DNA from: Haliea sp963974125
GTDB taxonomy: Bacteria; Pseudomonadota; Gammaproteobacteria; Pseudomonadales; Halieaceae
Reading direction: 5' to 3'
NCBI GenBank assembly: GCA_963974125.1
Contig: CAXBCH010000013.1
Coordinates: 34,074 to 98,073 of the forward strand
Length of the DNA: 64,000 bases
Part shown: positions 26,465 to 36,154 of the stretch, piece by piece
How the letters are laid out: every line of letters begins with the position of its first letter
Position numbering within the stretch: position 1 is the stretch's first letter
The notes under the pieces: generated by a model
Seen by the model: only the letters and a program-made list of their open reading frames with translations
What the model was told of the DNA's origin: nothing
Databases searched by the model: none
Program-made: the position numbers and the translations under genes

Positions 26465-29029
26465 TCATTTCAGGCGCGCGCGCAATGCATAAAGCAGCTC
26501 CAGCGCCTGCCGCGGACTCAGGCTGTCGATATCCAGGGCTTCCAGCTGCTCCAGCACCGGGTGCGTAGCGGACTCGGCGAACAACTCGGCCTGGGCGGGT
26601 GCCGGCATCTGCCCGGCGCGGTCCCTGCCCAGCTCCAGCTCTTGCAGTTTGTCCCGGGCAGCTTTCAGTACCGGGTCCGGAATCCCCGCCAGCTTGGCCA
26701 CCTGCAGGCCGAAGCTGCGGTTGGCGGGGCCTTCCTGGATGTTGTGCAGGAACACCACGTGGTCCTGGTGCTCGGTGGCGTCCAGGTGCACATTGGCCAT
26801 GGTCGGGCACAGCTCGGGCAGGGCGGTGAGTTCGAAGTAGTGGGTGGCGAACAGGGTAAAGGCGCGGACCTGCTGCGCCAGCTGGATCGCGGCGGCCCAG
26901 GCCAGGCTGAGACCGTCGAAGGTGCTGGTACCGCGCCCGACCTCGTCCATCAGCACCAGGCTGCGCTCGCTGGCGTTGTGGAGGATGTTGGCGGTTTCCG
27001 TCATCTCCACCATGAAGGTGGAGCGACCGCTGGAGAGGTCATCGGAAGAGCCGATACGGGTAAAGATGCGATCGATGGGTGACAGCCGCGCGCTGCTGGC
27101 GGGGACAAAGCTGCCGCTGTGGGCGAGCAGGGCGATGATGGCGTTCTGGCGCATATAGGTCGACTTGCCGCCCATATTGGGGCCGGTGATCAGCAGCATG
27201 CGACGGCGCTGGTTGAGCAGGGCGTCGTTGGCGATGAAGGGCTCCTCCAGCACCTGCTCCACTACCAGGTGGCGGCCGCCGCTGATCTCGAACAATAGCT
27301 CGTCGCTGAACTCGGGCTGGCACAGGCGCAGGGTCTCGGCGCGCTCGGCCAGGTTGGCCAGCACGTCCAGTTCCGCCACCGCGGCGGCGCTGTCCGCGAG
27401 CGGCGCCAGGTCCTCGTTCAGGCGCTCCAGCAAGGCATCGTACAGGCCCTTTTCCCGCGCCAGCGCCCGGCTTTTCGCCGACAGCGCCTTGTCCTCGAAG
27501 GTCTTCAGTTCCGGGGTGATGAAACGCTCCGCGTTCTTCAGGGTCTGCCGGCGCTGGTAGGTGTCCGGTGCCCGGTCCGACTGGCCGCGGCTGATCTCGA
27601 TGTAGTAGCCGTGGACCCGGTTGTAGCCCACTTTCAGGGTGCTGATGCCGGTGGCCTCGCGCTCGCGCTGCTCGATCTCCAGCAGGTAGTCGCCGGCGTT
27701 GCTGCTGATGCGGCGCAGCTCGTCCAGCTCCGCGTCATAGCCCGTGGCGATGACCCCGCCGTCGCGGATCACCACCGGGGGATTGTCGCCAATCGCGCGC
27801 TGCAGCAGTTCACAGAGCTCCGGGAACTCGGCGGCCTGCTGCGACAGGGCGCCAAGCTGCTCCGAAGCGCAGTTGGCCAGCGCCGAATGCAGTCCGGGCA
27901 GGGCCTGCAGGGAGCTGCGCAGGCGGGTCAGGTCGCGGGGGCGGGCGGAGCGCAGGGCTACCCGGCTGAGGATGCGTTCCATGTCACCGATGGGCTTGAG
28001 TGCCGCCCGCACTGGTTCATGCCCATACTCCGCACACAGCGCCCGAATCGCTCCGTGGCGCCGTTGCAGGACGCTGGTATTGGTGAGCGGGCGATGCAGC
28101 CAGCGCCGCAGCAGGCGGCTGCCCATGGCAGTGACGCAGCGGTCCATCACCGACAGCAGGGTATTGCTGTCGCCGCCGGCCAGGTTGCGGTCGATCTCCA
28201 GGTTGCGGCGGGTGGCGGCGTCGAGGATCACGCTCTCGGCACGGCTTTCATGAGCGATGGCGCGAATATGGGGCAGGTTGCTGCGCTGCGTGTCCTTCAC
28301 ATACTGCAGCAGGCAGCCGGCGGCGCCCAGGGCCAGGCCCAGTTCATCGCAGCCAAAACCCTGCAGATCGTGGGTCTGGAATTGCAGGTTCAGGGACCGG
28401 CGCGCGCTGTCCTGGTCGAATTCCCAGACCGGCTGGGCGCGGGCGCCGCGGCGCCCGGTCACCACCGGGTAGCCGATGTTTTCCTGGTACAGGGTCTCGG
28501 CCGGGTTGAGCCGTTGCAGCTCGCTGGCCAGGGCCTCCTCGCCGGTCACCTCCAGCACCCGGAAGCGGCCGCTGGCCAGGTCCAGCCAGGCCAGCCCGAA
28601 CTGGTCCCGGTGCTGGGCCACCGCCAGCAGCAGGTTGTCCGCCCGCTCCTCCAGCAGGGCCTCGTCGCTGAGCGTGCCCGGCGTGACAATGCGTACCACC
28701 TTGCGCTCCACCGGCCCCTTGCTGGTGGCCGGGTCGCCGATCTGTTCGCAGATGGCCACCGAGACTCCCGCCTTCACCAGTCGCGCCAGGTAGCCTTCGG
28801 CGGCGTGGTAGGGCACCCCGGCCATGGGGATGGGCTCGCCGTTGGACTTGCCGCGGGCGGTGAGGGTAATGTCCAGCAACTCCGCCGCCCGCCTGGCGTC
28901 GTCGAAGAACAGCTCGTAGAAGTCGCCCATCCGGTAGAACAGCAGCTCCCGCGGATGCTGCGCCTTGATCCGCAGGAACTGTTGCATCATCGGCGTGTGG
29001 GTTTCGAGGGGCTGTTCCTGGGCGGACAT
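26465..29029 (-). CDS. mutS: DNA mismatch repair protein MutS
   Basis: An 854-residue mismatch-recognition ATPase. The N-terminus has THTPMMQQFLRIKAQHP and the mismatch-contacting motif in YRMGDFYELFFDDA. Domains II and III, the clamp and the ATPase follow, with Walker A GPNMGGKST near residue 615, Walker B LMDEVGRGTS and FATHYFELT. The C-terminus, ending ALELLYALRARLK, is the tetramerisation region. Start ATG 29029; the frame is open upstream, but this start gives the normal length and N-terminus. In many relatives it is next to fdxA; here a kinase operon intervenes. Confidence 0.97.
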   Translation of the reverse strand: MSAQEQPLETHTPMMQQFLRIKAQHPRELLFYRMGDFYELFFDDARRAAELLDITLTARGKSNGEPIPMAGVPYHAAEGYLARLVKAGVSVAICEQIGDPATSKGPVERKVVRIVTPGTLSDEALLEERADNLLLAVAQHRDQFGLAWLDLASGRFRVLEVTGEEALASELQRLNPAETLYQENIGYPVVTGRRGARAQPVWEFDQDSARRSLNLQFQTHDLQGFGCDELGLALGAAGCLLQYVKDTQRSNLPHIRAIAHESRAESVILDAATRRNLEIDRNLAGGDSNTLLSVMDRCVTAMGSRLLRRWLHRPLTNTSVLQRRHGAIRALCAEYGHEPVRAALKPIGDMERILSRVALRSARPRDLTRLRSSLQALPGLHSALANCASEQLGALSQQAAEFPELCELLQRAIGDNPPVVIRDGGVIATGYDAELDELRRISSNAGDYLLEIEQREREATGISTLKVGYNRVHGYYIEISRGQSDRAPDTYQRRQTLKNAERFITPELKTFEDKALSAKSRALAREKGLYDALLERLNEDLAPLADSAAAVAELDVLANLAERAETLRLCQPEFSDELLFEISGGRHLVVEQVLEEPFIANDALLNQRRRMLLITGPNMGGKSTYMRQNAIIALLAHSGSFVPASSARLSPIDRIFTRIGSSDDLSSGRSTFMVEMTETANILHNASERSLVLMDEVGRGTSTFDGLSLAWAAAIQLAQQVRAFTLFATHYFELTALPELCPTMANVHLDATEHQDHVVFLHNIQEGPANRSFGLQVAKLAGIPDPVLKAARDKLQELELGRDRAGQMPAPAQAELFAESATHPVLEQLEALDIDSLSPRQALELLYALRARLK

Positions 29030-29057
29030 GGAAAACCTTGCTGCGCATAAAAGAGCG

Positions 29058-29087
29058 ATTCTACGCGATGGCGGCGGGCTTGCGGAA
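29058..29087 (-). promoter_or_regulatory. Weak candidate promoter of mutS
   Basis: On the minus strand TTCCGC (29082-29087) and TAGAAT (29058-29063) are 18 bases apart, 28 bases before the mutS start, in the 139-base gap after jetD. The -10 is good and the -35 poor. Confidence 0.3.
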
Positions 29088-29168
29088 CCTCGGGAACAGA
29101 ACGCAGTGCTCGCCACGGGAGAATCCTGTCTCGAGGATGAACGGTTCGGCGAATGTAAACCGGTGGCA

Positions 29169-30299
29169 TTATCCCGGAGCAACCGCCTCCTGATCCACGA
29201 AGCGTTGGTGCTGGCGCAATGCTGGCAGCAGCGTGGTATCGCTGTAGGCACAGCCGGTTTGCACCGGGTCAAGTTGACCCGTCTTGTGGGCCTGCCCGGC
29301 GCTGTGGCCTCCGCCGTGCTCCAGTAGCTCCAGCATGGGCCGGTAGCCCGGCTCCCAGGCCCGCAGTGTCGGCAGGCTCTGGCGCAGCCCCTTGAGAATG
29401 CCAAAACCGGCAAAGTCCAGGTCCCCCCAGAAGCAGGCGGGTAGTGCTGCATCCAGCCAGCTCGCCTGAAAACCTTCGCTGTCGCTGCCGGGTAGAAAGG
29501 CAAAGCGTGTGTGGATACTGCTCAAGCGCTGCGCGCTGGCCCGAAAGCCCCCGCTGTACAGGAGGGCGTAACCGGACGGAGGCCGCTCCACCAGGCGCAG
29601 GAAGCTGTCCTGGTTTTCCACCACCAGCAAGCGCTCGAAACCCGGCGGCGCCCAGGCGGTCAACAGCAGGGGGCGAGGCGGGATCACCGCGGCACGTTCG
29701 CCGTAGAGTTTGTTCAGCAGCTCCTGGCGACCATCGAGAAACTTGGAGTCGCCGCGAAAGCAACGGGCGGCGATTTCACGCAGGCTCAGGCCGCTGTCGA
29801 GATGCTCTGCAACCGCGGCGAAGGCCGCGGCCAGCTCCCCGATCTCCCAGTCGGGGTACTGGAGTGAGCTGGTGAGCAGCGCGGCGCCGTCGTCAGCGAA
29901 GTGTCCACTATAGTGAGCGAGGGCGCTTTGCCAGGCCAGCAAGGTTGGGTCGATGCGCGGGCGCTGGAGCCAGTCCCGCAACAGCGCCTCCCTGTCCGGG
30001 TTGAGACGCAACTGCGCGTTCTCGTAGCGCTCCTGGTGACTGTCGATGCGGCGATCATAGTCGATACTGAAAATACCGTACCCGGTGGCCAGTTGCTCGA
30101 TCAGCCGCCAGCGGTAGCGGGTGTCCTCGGAAAACCGGAACAGGGCGGGTACCGTGGATTTTCTGATCCGGCGGGTGACGTCCCGCTGCCGGGGGCCATC
30201 CAGACGGTCGAGGAACCAGCCGAGCAGCTCCCGCAGCCAGGCTTCCTCCGCCAGCCAGCCGGGGGGATCGCCCTGACGATCGCCGTCGTCGCCCGCCAT
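29169..30299 (-). CDS. jetD: Wadjet protein JetD (MksG), toprim-fold nuclease subunit
   Basis: A 376-residue protein of the DUF3322/DUF2220 type. In Wadjet systems JetD is the nuclease that cuts plasmid DNA after the SMC-like complex has extruded it. The toprim acidic residues are all present: E228 in LLVVENQD, D293 and D295 in FWGDLDFAG, and E371 in FVDQE near the C-terminus. The N-terminal half (DVTRRIRKSTVP, FGIDYDRR-like region around 76-84) matches the DNA-binding part. The ATG comes directly after the jetC TAG stop, so translation is coupled. Last gene of jetABCD. Confidence 0.92.
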   Translation of the reverse strand: MAGDDGDRQGDPPGWLAEEAWLRELLGWFLDRLDGPRQRDVTRRIRKSTVPALFRFSEDTRYRWRLIEQLATGYGIFSIDYDRRIDSHQERYENAQLRLNPDREALLRDWLQRPRIDPTLLAWQSALAHYSGHFADDGAALLTSSLQYPDWEIGELAAAFAAVAEHLDSGLSLREIAARCFRGDSKFLDGRQELLNKLYGERAAVIPPRPLLLTAWAPPGFERLLVVENQDSFLRLVERPPSGYALLYSGGFRASAQRLSSIHTRFAFLPGSDSEGFQASWLDAALPACFWGDLDFAGFGILKGLRQSLPTLRAWEPGYRPMLELLEHGGGHSAGQAHKTGQLDPVQTGCAYSDTTLLPALRQHQRFVDQEAVAPG

Positions 30300-33200
30300 C
30301 TACAGTTCGTCCATGAAGTCCAGCGCGCCCTGCTGGCGGATCACCCGGCGGTGCTGCGCCCACAGTTCTGCCACCCGTTCCACATTGAGCTGCTGGCGAT
30401 CCAGCAAGACGCGTGTATTCAGTTCACCCACCGGCGTGGGGCTTGGCACCTTGCTGAACACGAACTGGTTGCTCACCAGGTCGAGGAAGGGGCCGGACTT
30501 GCTGGTGGGCATGATAAAGATCAACTGCAGCCCCAGGGTCTTGGTCAGGTAGCCAATCACCTCACGGGAGCGGGTCTCGTCCATGTGCATGAAGGCTTCG
30601 TCGACGATCACCATGCGCAGGTGGCTGTCGCCTTCGTTGAAGCGGAAGGCGCTGGTGATCGCCGCGGCGCGGATGATGTAGGCGGGCGTTTCCAGTTGGC
30701 CGCCGGAGCCGGTGCCGTACTGGCTGAGGCGGATCGGTGCCTTGTTCTCGGGGTGTTTGAGAATGTCGTAGCGGCGGTACTTGCGATAGTCGCTGATCCG
30801 TTCCAGTTCGCGCAGGGCCTGTTGTTCGTCGCCGTCCAGCAACAGGGCCAGCAGGCGGTCGCGCACCGCGCCCGTCTTGTCCGAGAGGCTGGCATCGAAC
30901 AGGCTGCTGCCATCGCCGAGGTTGGGGATGTCGATGATCTCGCGGAAGAAGTCCCAGTACTCCTTGAATTCCGGCAGCCAGTTCCAGTCGAAAGCGAAGC
31001 GCTCGCGGTCGGCGCCGAAGCAGTGGTGTTCCAGCTCCCTGTTGAGGTTCTTGAGGGTGCGCTCGCCCTCCCGCACTGATTGGTGGATCTCGTGGCAGAG
31101 ATCGCTGACGAAGGTGGTGTTGAAGGTGTCACGCAATCTGCCAAGTTCTTCCTGCTTGCCCAGCAGCACGTTGTTGCGCAGGCGGTTGTGCAGGTTGTCC
31201 AGTTGTTGCCGCAATGCGCGCACGTGGCCGAAGAAAGGAGCGCTGTGCAGTTCCTCGGCGGTGTCGGCGAGGACATGGTCCGCGGGCTGGGCCTGCTGGT
31301 TGTACTGGTTGATGGACTGCTGCAACGCCACTGCCTGCTTCATCAAGCGGTCGTCGAGGGTTTTTTTCTCGGCGACAAAGTCGATGGCCTCATGGGCAGC
31401 CTCGAGGCGCTGGTCCATCCACTCGATGCGCGGCTGGACGTCCAGCCCCGGCCAGAGGCGTTCGCTGGCCAGCAGCGCGGCTTCGGCATCGTCCCGGGCC
31501 TGCTCCAGTGCCTCGCTGCTGTCGGCGAAGTCGCGCAGTTTTTTGCCGCAGGCAGTGAGCTGCTCCTCCAGTTGCCCCTCGCGTTTGTCCTGCTCGCGCT
31601 GTGCTTCCTCCAGGGACTGGTAGCGTTGCTGCGCCTGTGCAAACTCCTGTTCCAGATTCCTGTGCTCGCTGAGATCGAGGTTCTCCAGTGCGCTTTCCAC
31701 TTCCCGTAGCTGGCGCTGGCTATCGAGCAGGCTGGTGGCAGTTTCCACCCAGTGCAGCGGCCGGAAATGGTAGACCTGCTGCTGGAGTTGCCGTGCCGCC
31801 TGGTAGGCGTCGTTGGCATTCTGATGCCGGGCTTGTGCATCCTGCAGGGCCTGTTGCTGGGCGAGCAGGTTGCGCTCCCGCGCGGCCGCGCCGAATACCA
31901 GTTCGCTGTCGCTGACATCACAGCGGAACATGGCGTAGTTGCCGGCGGCGAGACCGTCCGCCGTGATGCCGCGCCGGGTCAGGCGCAGGGCATCGGCATC
32001 CGGCACCCGCACCACGCTGCCGTAGGAGGCCCTGAGGTAGTGTTCGGCGACGCCGTGGGAAAAACGCAGCACATGGAAAATGGAGTCTTCCGGCAGCGAC
32101 TGGCGCTCGGCGTCCCGGCGTGCCTGTTCGCCCTGGATCACCCGGGCGCGATTGCGGCGCGCGCCCGTCCGGCGCAGGATACGAATGGCCTCGGCCTCGA
32201 ACTCCGGCTCCACCAGGATGCCGAAACGGGCGCCGCCCAGATAGCCCTCGATGGCCATCTGCCAGTCCGGATCGGTGACCTCCACATGGTCGCAAAGCAC
32301 CCGCGGGTCGGCCTTGGGGCACTCCTTGCGGATCGCCGCCAGCGCCTCGTCCACGTCCCGGGGGTAGCTGACCCGGTGCGACTGCAGGGTCTTGATCTGC
32401 TGTTCGATACGCTGCTGTTCCTGCTCGATGGCGCGCAGTTCCCGTTCGCGGTCGGCGACCAGCCGGTCCAGGCGTTGGGACAGCGAGTTTGCTTCCCGCT
32501 CCCCCTGGGTTTCGCTGACGGTGTGCAGGATATCCGCCAGTGCATTGTGCAGGGGCTGTTCCTCGCGGCTCAGGTCCAGTCCGGCCTCCAGCGGGCTCAG
32601 GTCGATCCAGTCACGCGCCAGCAGCTGGTTGAGGTCGGGCAGCGGCCGGTCGGCGCGGGCCAGCAGTTGTTTCGCCGTGTTGCGCCAACCGCGTCCGGCC
32701 AGTTCGGGCAACAGCAGCTCCAGACTGTGGCGGCCTAGAATGTCGCGGATGTTGCGCAGGGCGGTGAGATTCCCGCTGCGCTGCTGGTCCTGTTCCAGCA
32801 GAGGGCGGGCACCTTCGTGCAGTGTGCCGGTCAGGGTTGCGCGCCGGGTTTCCAGTTCCTCTTTGCTGCGCAGGGCGGGGATGCCCTGGATGCGCGCCTT
32901 CAGCTCGGTCAATTCATCGAGGGCGTGGGTTTTGCGGCGTTGGGTTTCCTGGCGCTCGGTTAGCAGTGTCGCCTGCTGCTGGCGCAGGGCGAGCTGCTGG
33001 TCTTTCTCCGCGTTGTACAGCGCCTGGTTGCGCCGTTGCTGCTGGGCGGCGGCGCCATAGGTCGCTGTAGTGCGTTGCAGCCAGCTTTCCAGGTAGTGCT
33101 CCGCCTGGTCGCGGGATTGCCCCAGCAACTCGACGCTGGCGCGCAGTTGCCGGGCTTCCTGTTCCATGCCGTGCACGGTCCGCAGCAGGTCGCGAATGCG

Positions 33201-33944
33201 GCGGATGGTGTCGCCCAGGTCGCGTGCCTCCAGCACTTCGCCCGCGACGAACTGGTCGATGGAATCCACCGGCTTGTAGGCCATGAAACGGGCGAAAGTG
33301 CGCGCGGCGTTGGTACCCTCGCGCTGGGATACCGCGTCGCGCTTGCCGCGCAGCGCCCCGAACAGCCGCGACAGGTAGGCGCCCTTGCGTTCGTAGGTCT
33401 CCACCGCCTTCTTGCCGAACTCCTGGCGCAGCAGGTTGGGCAGTTCGGTGATCGGCACGGCGTGGCGACCATCCGGGTATTCACGCACGAAGTGGGACAG
33501 TCTGAGCATCTCCCCGGGCACGATCATCATCAGCAGCTCGTCCTGCCGCGCCTGCGGCTGGACGCCGGCGCGATCCAGGTGGGCGCGCACGCCGATGACT
33601 GCGGTAAACGGCTCCGCCGTTTCGCCCCTGGTGGGATGGAAGATGCCGGCGATATAGCCGTCGCAATCGTATGGCCGGGCGAAGGCGCCGTCGTCGCAAC
33701 CCAGCACGTAGGAGGCGAGGGTGCGCACCTGCTTGCCGCCGCGGCCGCGCTGGGTGGTTTCATCCTGCCCCGGGTTGTAGGTGAACAGGTTGTCGTGGGC
33801 CGCGGTCATCAGCGTCTGCAGGGCATCGGCGGCGGTGGTCTTGCCCGAGCCGTTGCCGCCGGAAAACAGGTTTACCGGGCCGAATTCCAGTTCTTCCGGG
33901 GGCAGGTTGCCCCAGTTCACGGTAATGGCGTGTTTCAGGTACAT
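30300..33944 (-). CDS. jetC: Wadjet protein JetC (MksB), SMC-like ATPase
   Basis: A 1214-residue SMC/MukB-like motor. Walker A is GGNGSGKTT at residues 29-37. Two long coiled-coil arms with many Gln/Glu/Arg repeats flank a hinge-like segment around 550-650 (DHVEVTDPDW, GYLGGARFGILVEPE). The ABC signature is GTGSGGQ at 1077-1083 and Walker B has D1115 and E1116 in MVIVDEAF. This is the loop-extruding engine of Wadjet. Start ATG 33944; the frame is open to 34148 but that would overlap jetB and add no recognisable sequence. It follows jetB by 49 bases and abuts jetD. Confidence 0.94.
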   Translation of the reverse strand: MYLKHAITVNWGNLPPEELEFGPVNLFSGGNGSGKTTAADALQTLMTAAHDNLFTYNPGQDETTQRGRGGKQVRTLASYVLGCDDGAFARPYDCDGYIAGIFHPTRGETAEPFTAVIGVRAHLDRAGVQPQARQDELLMMIVPGEMLRLSHFVREYPDGRHAVPITELPNLLRQEFGKKAVETYERKGAYLSRLFGALRGKRDAVSQREGTNAARTFARFMAYKPVDSIDQFVAGEVLEARDLGDTIRRIRDLLRTVHGMEQEARQLRASVELLGQSRDQAEHYLESWLQRTTATYGAAAQQQRRNQALYNAEKDQQLALRQQQATLLTERQETQRRKTHALDELTELKARIQGIPALRSKEELETRRATLTGTLHEGARPLLEQDQQRSGNLTALRNIRDILGRHSLELLLPELAGRGWRNTAKQLLARADRPLPDLNQLLARDWIDLSPLEAGLDLSREEQPLHNALADILHTVSETQGEREANSLSQRLDRLVADRERELRAIEQEQQRIEQQIKTLQSHRVSYPRDVDEALAAIRKECPKADPRVLCDHVEVTDPDWQMAIEGYLGGARFGILVEPEFEAEAIRILRRTGARRNRARVIQGEQARRDAERQSLPEDSIFHVLRFSHGVAEHYLRASYGSVVRVPDADALRLTRRGITADGLAAGNYAMFRCDVSDSELVFGAAARERNLLAQQQALQDAQARHQNANDAYQAARQLQQQVYHFRPLHWVETATSLLDSQRQLREVESALENLDLSEHRNLEQEFAQAQQRYQSLEEAQREQDKREGQLEEQLTACGKKLRDFADSSEALEQARDDAEAALLASERLWPGLDVQPRIEWMDQRLEAAHEAIDFVAEKKTLDDRLMKQAVALQQSINQYNQQAQPADHVLADTAEELHSAPFFGHVRALRQQLDNLHNRLRNNVLLGKQEELGRLRDTFNTTFVSDLCHEIHQSVREGERTLKNLNRELEHHCFGADRERFAFDWNWLPEFKEYWDFFREIIDIPNLGDGSSLFDASLSDKTGAVRDRLLALLLDGDEQQALRELERISDYRKYRRYDILKHPENKAPIRLSQYGTGSGGQLETPAYIIRAAAITSAFRFNEGDSHLRMVIVDEAFMHMDETRSREVIGYLTKTLGLQLIFIMPTSKSGPFLDLVSNQFVFSKVPSPTPVGELNTRVLLDRQQLNVERVAELWAQHRRVIRQQGALDFMDEL

Positions 33945-33993
33945 GGCGTCAGGGGAGTCCTGTGGCTGGCGGCAGGGACGCGGCGGTTGCTGC

Positions 33994-34668
33994 TCACGGG
34001 GAGTCCTCCTCTGGTGACGGCGCGTCGTTGCCGGCCGGCTCGCCAGCGTCCGCCAGCTCCGCAAGTACGGTGTCGCTGACCAGACTGGTAATGTCGGCGC
34101 GGATGGTGAGCCAGGATTCGCTGTCCTCCAGCGCCTCGTCGCCGGCATAGCGAATGATCCGCAGCTGGCGCAGGCGGCGAAACAGGTTGCGGCGCTCCAC
34201 CAGCCCCTCTGGCAGCGGGCGGCCGAGCAGGTTCTTGTGGGCGAGGCTCAGGGCTTCCAGTGGCAGCGTTACCTGGCCGTTCTCGTCGATCTGCCCCTCC
34301 CGCAGCGACTTGTCGTATTCCGCGCGCAGTACCAGGATCAACGCCACTTCCGCCTGGCTGAGGCGCTCTCGCAGACCGCTGTTGAAGGCGTCGTCGCTGT
34401 CGGCCAGGCCCGGCACCTCGGCGCCGGGCGGGAACAGGCGCAGGGAATGGAAGCGCGGTTCGTGCAGCAGGCGAATCCGCAGGACAGTGAGATAGTCCTC
34501 TACCAGATCCGCCACCTGCAGGTAGCGATCGTAAAACTCGGCCTCACGCTTGTTCTCGTCGCGGCACAGCACACCGTGGTCCAGCAGGCGGATCATCAGT
34601 TCGGAGAATTGCTCCGCACTGACGCCGCGCGCTGCCAGCGCGTCGTCAAGGGCTGTTCGTATCGTCAT
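33994..34668 (-). CDS. jetB: Wadjet protein JetB (MksE), KITE-type subunit
   Basis: A 224-residue DUF4194-type protein, the KITE (winged-helix tandem) accessory subunit of the JetABC SMC complex. It opens TIRTALDDALAARGVSAEQF, has LLDHGVLCRDENKREAEFYD and a QAEVALILVLRAEYD segment typical of the family, and ends in an acidic tail SPEEDSP. Start ATG 34668 lies within the end of jetA (23-base overlap), which supports translational coupling; the open frame upstream to 34779 is inside jetA coding sequence. Confidence 0.9.
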   Translation of the reverse strand: MTIRTALDDALAARGVSAEQFSELMIRLLDHGVLCRDENKREAEFYDRYLQVADLVEDYLTVLRIRLLHEPRFHSLRLFPPGAEVPGLADSDDAFNSGLRERLSQAEVALILVLRAEYDKSLREGQIDENGQVTLPLEALSLAHKNLLGRPLPEGLVERRNLFRRLRQLRIIRYAGDEALEDSESWLTIRADITSLVSDTVLAELADAGEPAGNDAPSPEEDSP

Positions 34669-36085
34669 CGTACTCCAGTTCCAGCAGGAAGCCGTCCCTG
34701 CGGGTGAAATAGTATTCCCCGGTGATCGGCTCAGTGCGCTCCAGACGCAGACGGAAACCCGCCCCGGCGTGGTCGGCACTCCCGAGTTCGATCACATGGC
34801 TCAGGGCCAGCAGGTCGCCGGCATTGTTGATAGGCAGGTCGCGGCTGTCGATGCGACGGCTGGCGCCAAGCGCCTCCCGCAGGTAGTCGCGCAGCGCGCC
34901 GTTATTGATGTTGAAGGCCTTCTCCATTAACTGCTGGAGCAACAGCTCGTGACGCGTGGCCGCGTCCGGGGCGCCCAGTTCGGTGATGCGGCTGCGCACC
35001 GGACGCTGTTGCCGTTGTTCCCGCAGGCGATTGTGCGCCGGGTCTACCAGGCCCAGCTTCAGGCCTGCCATGGCGTCACCAGCGGCGGCCAGGCGCTGGC
35101 CGAAACTGGCGTCGTCCAGCGCGGACAGTTCGCGACACAGGCCGACAATGTCATTGTGCTTCTGGCTGTGTACATAGCTGAGCTGACGGATGATGATGTC
35201 GGCGCGACGGGTAAAGCCCTGCAGGGTACGGCGCAGGGAGGGCAGCATGATCTCGGAGGCATTGCGCATGCGGGTGTCGATGCTGTCCAGCAGGTACCAG
35301 AGTACCGAGCCCTCGTCGCTCACCACCAGATCCGGGGCCAGCCGGCGCAGTTCCCGTTCAGCGCTGGCCTTCCACTTGTTCTGCTTGCGGCGAATCTTCT
35401 CGATGGTGCGCTGGATACGCTCGCGGTGCTTCTCGACACTGTCGGCCGAAAGACGGATGGCGACGTCCGGCTGGAACCGCTTTTCCATGAAATCGAAGAA
35501 CTGGTCCGAGGCCTGCTGTACCAGTTGCTGGGCCTCGACTTCGCGTACCAGCTCGCGTTTTCGCTCCTCAAGCTCGGCGATGATGTCGGTAAAGTCGGCG
35601 ATGATGCGCTCGGAGTGCTCGTAGGCGTCCAGCAGGTCGTAGACTTCGCCACGCTCGAGGAACGCGGCAAGCGCGTTCAGCGTATTGCGCGTGTTGCGGT
35701 GGCGTGTGCGCACGCTGCGGCCGTCCACCTCCGCCAGTGTCTGGGTGAACAGGCGCCCGCTGCGGCTGAAGGGGTAGGTGGACTGGAAAGAGGCTTCGTC
35801 CTTGTCGCGCTTGAGCCAGCCGTTCTCCACCAGTTGGTTGAGAATCCAGCCGGCCTGCTCGCGGCTACTGTTGAAGCGTCCCTCGTCCTCGCCCTCGAGC
35901 AGCGGCGCGCGCTCCAGTGCTTCGGTAAACAGGTCCAGGATCTGCTCCCGGCGCAGTGACTCGCCGTAATCGGCCTGCGAACTGTACAGTCGCTCGTGCA
36001 GCAGGCGCAGGCATTCGGCGATTTGCTCCCGGTACTTGCCGGTCAGTGGCCTGAAAAACTGGGTGCGCTCGCCGGTAAAAAACAT
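34646..36085 (-). CDS. jetA: Wadjet protein JetA (MksF), kleisin-type subunit
   Basis: A 479-residue JetA-family (kleisin-like) protein that bridges the JetC heads. It begins MFFTGERTQFFRPLTGKYRE, a recognisable JetA N-terminus, followed by winged-helix-like DLFTEALERAPLL and ILNQLVENGWLKRDKD segments and long charged helices (ADFTDIIAELEERKRELVRE; TVEKIRRKQNK-like). The C-terminus runs FLLELEYDDDTNSP. It is the first gene of the operon; order jetA-jetB-jetC-jetD equals mksF-E-B-G of Pseudomonas. A good promoter lies just upstream. Confidence 0.92.
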   Translation of the reverse strand: MFFTGERTQFFRPLTGKYREQIAECLRLLHERLYSSQADYGESLRREQILDLFTEALERAPLLEGEDEGRFNSSREQAGWILNQLVENGWLKRDKDEASFQSTYPFSRSGRLFTQTLAEVDGRSVRTRHRNTRNTLNALAAFLERGEVYDLLDAYEHSERIIADFTDIIAELEERKRELVREVEAQQLVQQASDQFFDFMEKRFQPDVAIRLSADSVEKHRERIQRTIEKIRRKQNKWKASAERELRRLAPDLVVSDEGSVLWYLLDSIDTRMRNASEIMLPSLRRTLQGFTRRADIIIRQLSYVHSQKHNDIVGLCRELSALDDASFGQRLAAAGDAMAGLKLGLVDPAHNRLREQRQQRPVRSRITELGAPDAATRHELLLQQLMEKAFNINNGALRDYLREALGASRRIDSRDLPINNAGDLLALSHVIELGSADHAGAGFRLRLERTEPITGEYYFTRRDGFLLELEYDDDTNSP

Positions 36086-36113
36086 GGGCTATGTCGTGTG
36101 GGTGTGAGCGGCT

Positions 36114-36142
36114 ATTTAACCAGTTTGCCAGCGCCGCTCCAA
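36114..36142 (-). promoter_or_regulatory. Candidate promoter of the jetABCD operon
   Basis: On the minus strand TTGGAG (36137-36142) and TTAAAT (36114-36119) are separated by exactly 17 bases, within the 69-base gap between the YbjN-like gene and jetA. The start point would be about 20 bases before the jetA ATG. It suggests that the Wadjet operon can be expressed apart from the gene upstream. Confidence 0.5.
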
Positions 36143-36154
36143 GGGTGCTGCCAC

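Noticed and set aside
29030..29503. Upstream extension of the mutS frame
   Set aside because: It overlaps jetD coding sequence and adds about 158 residues foreign to MutS.
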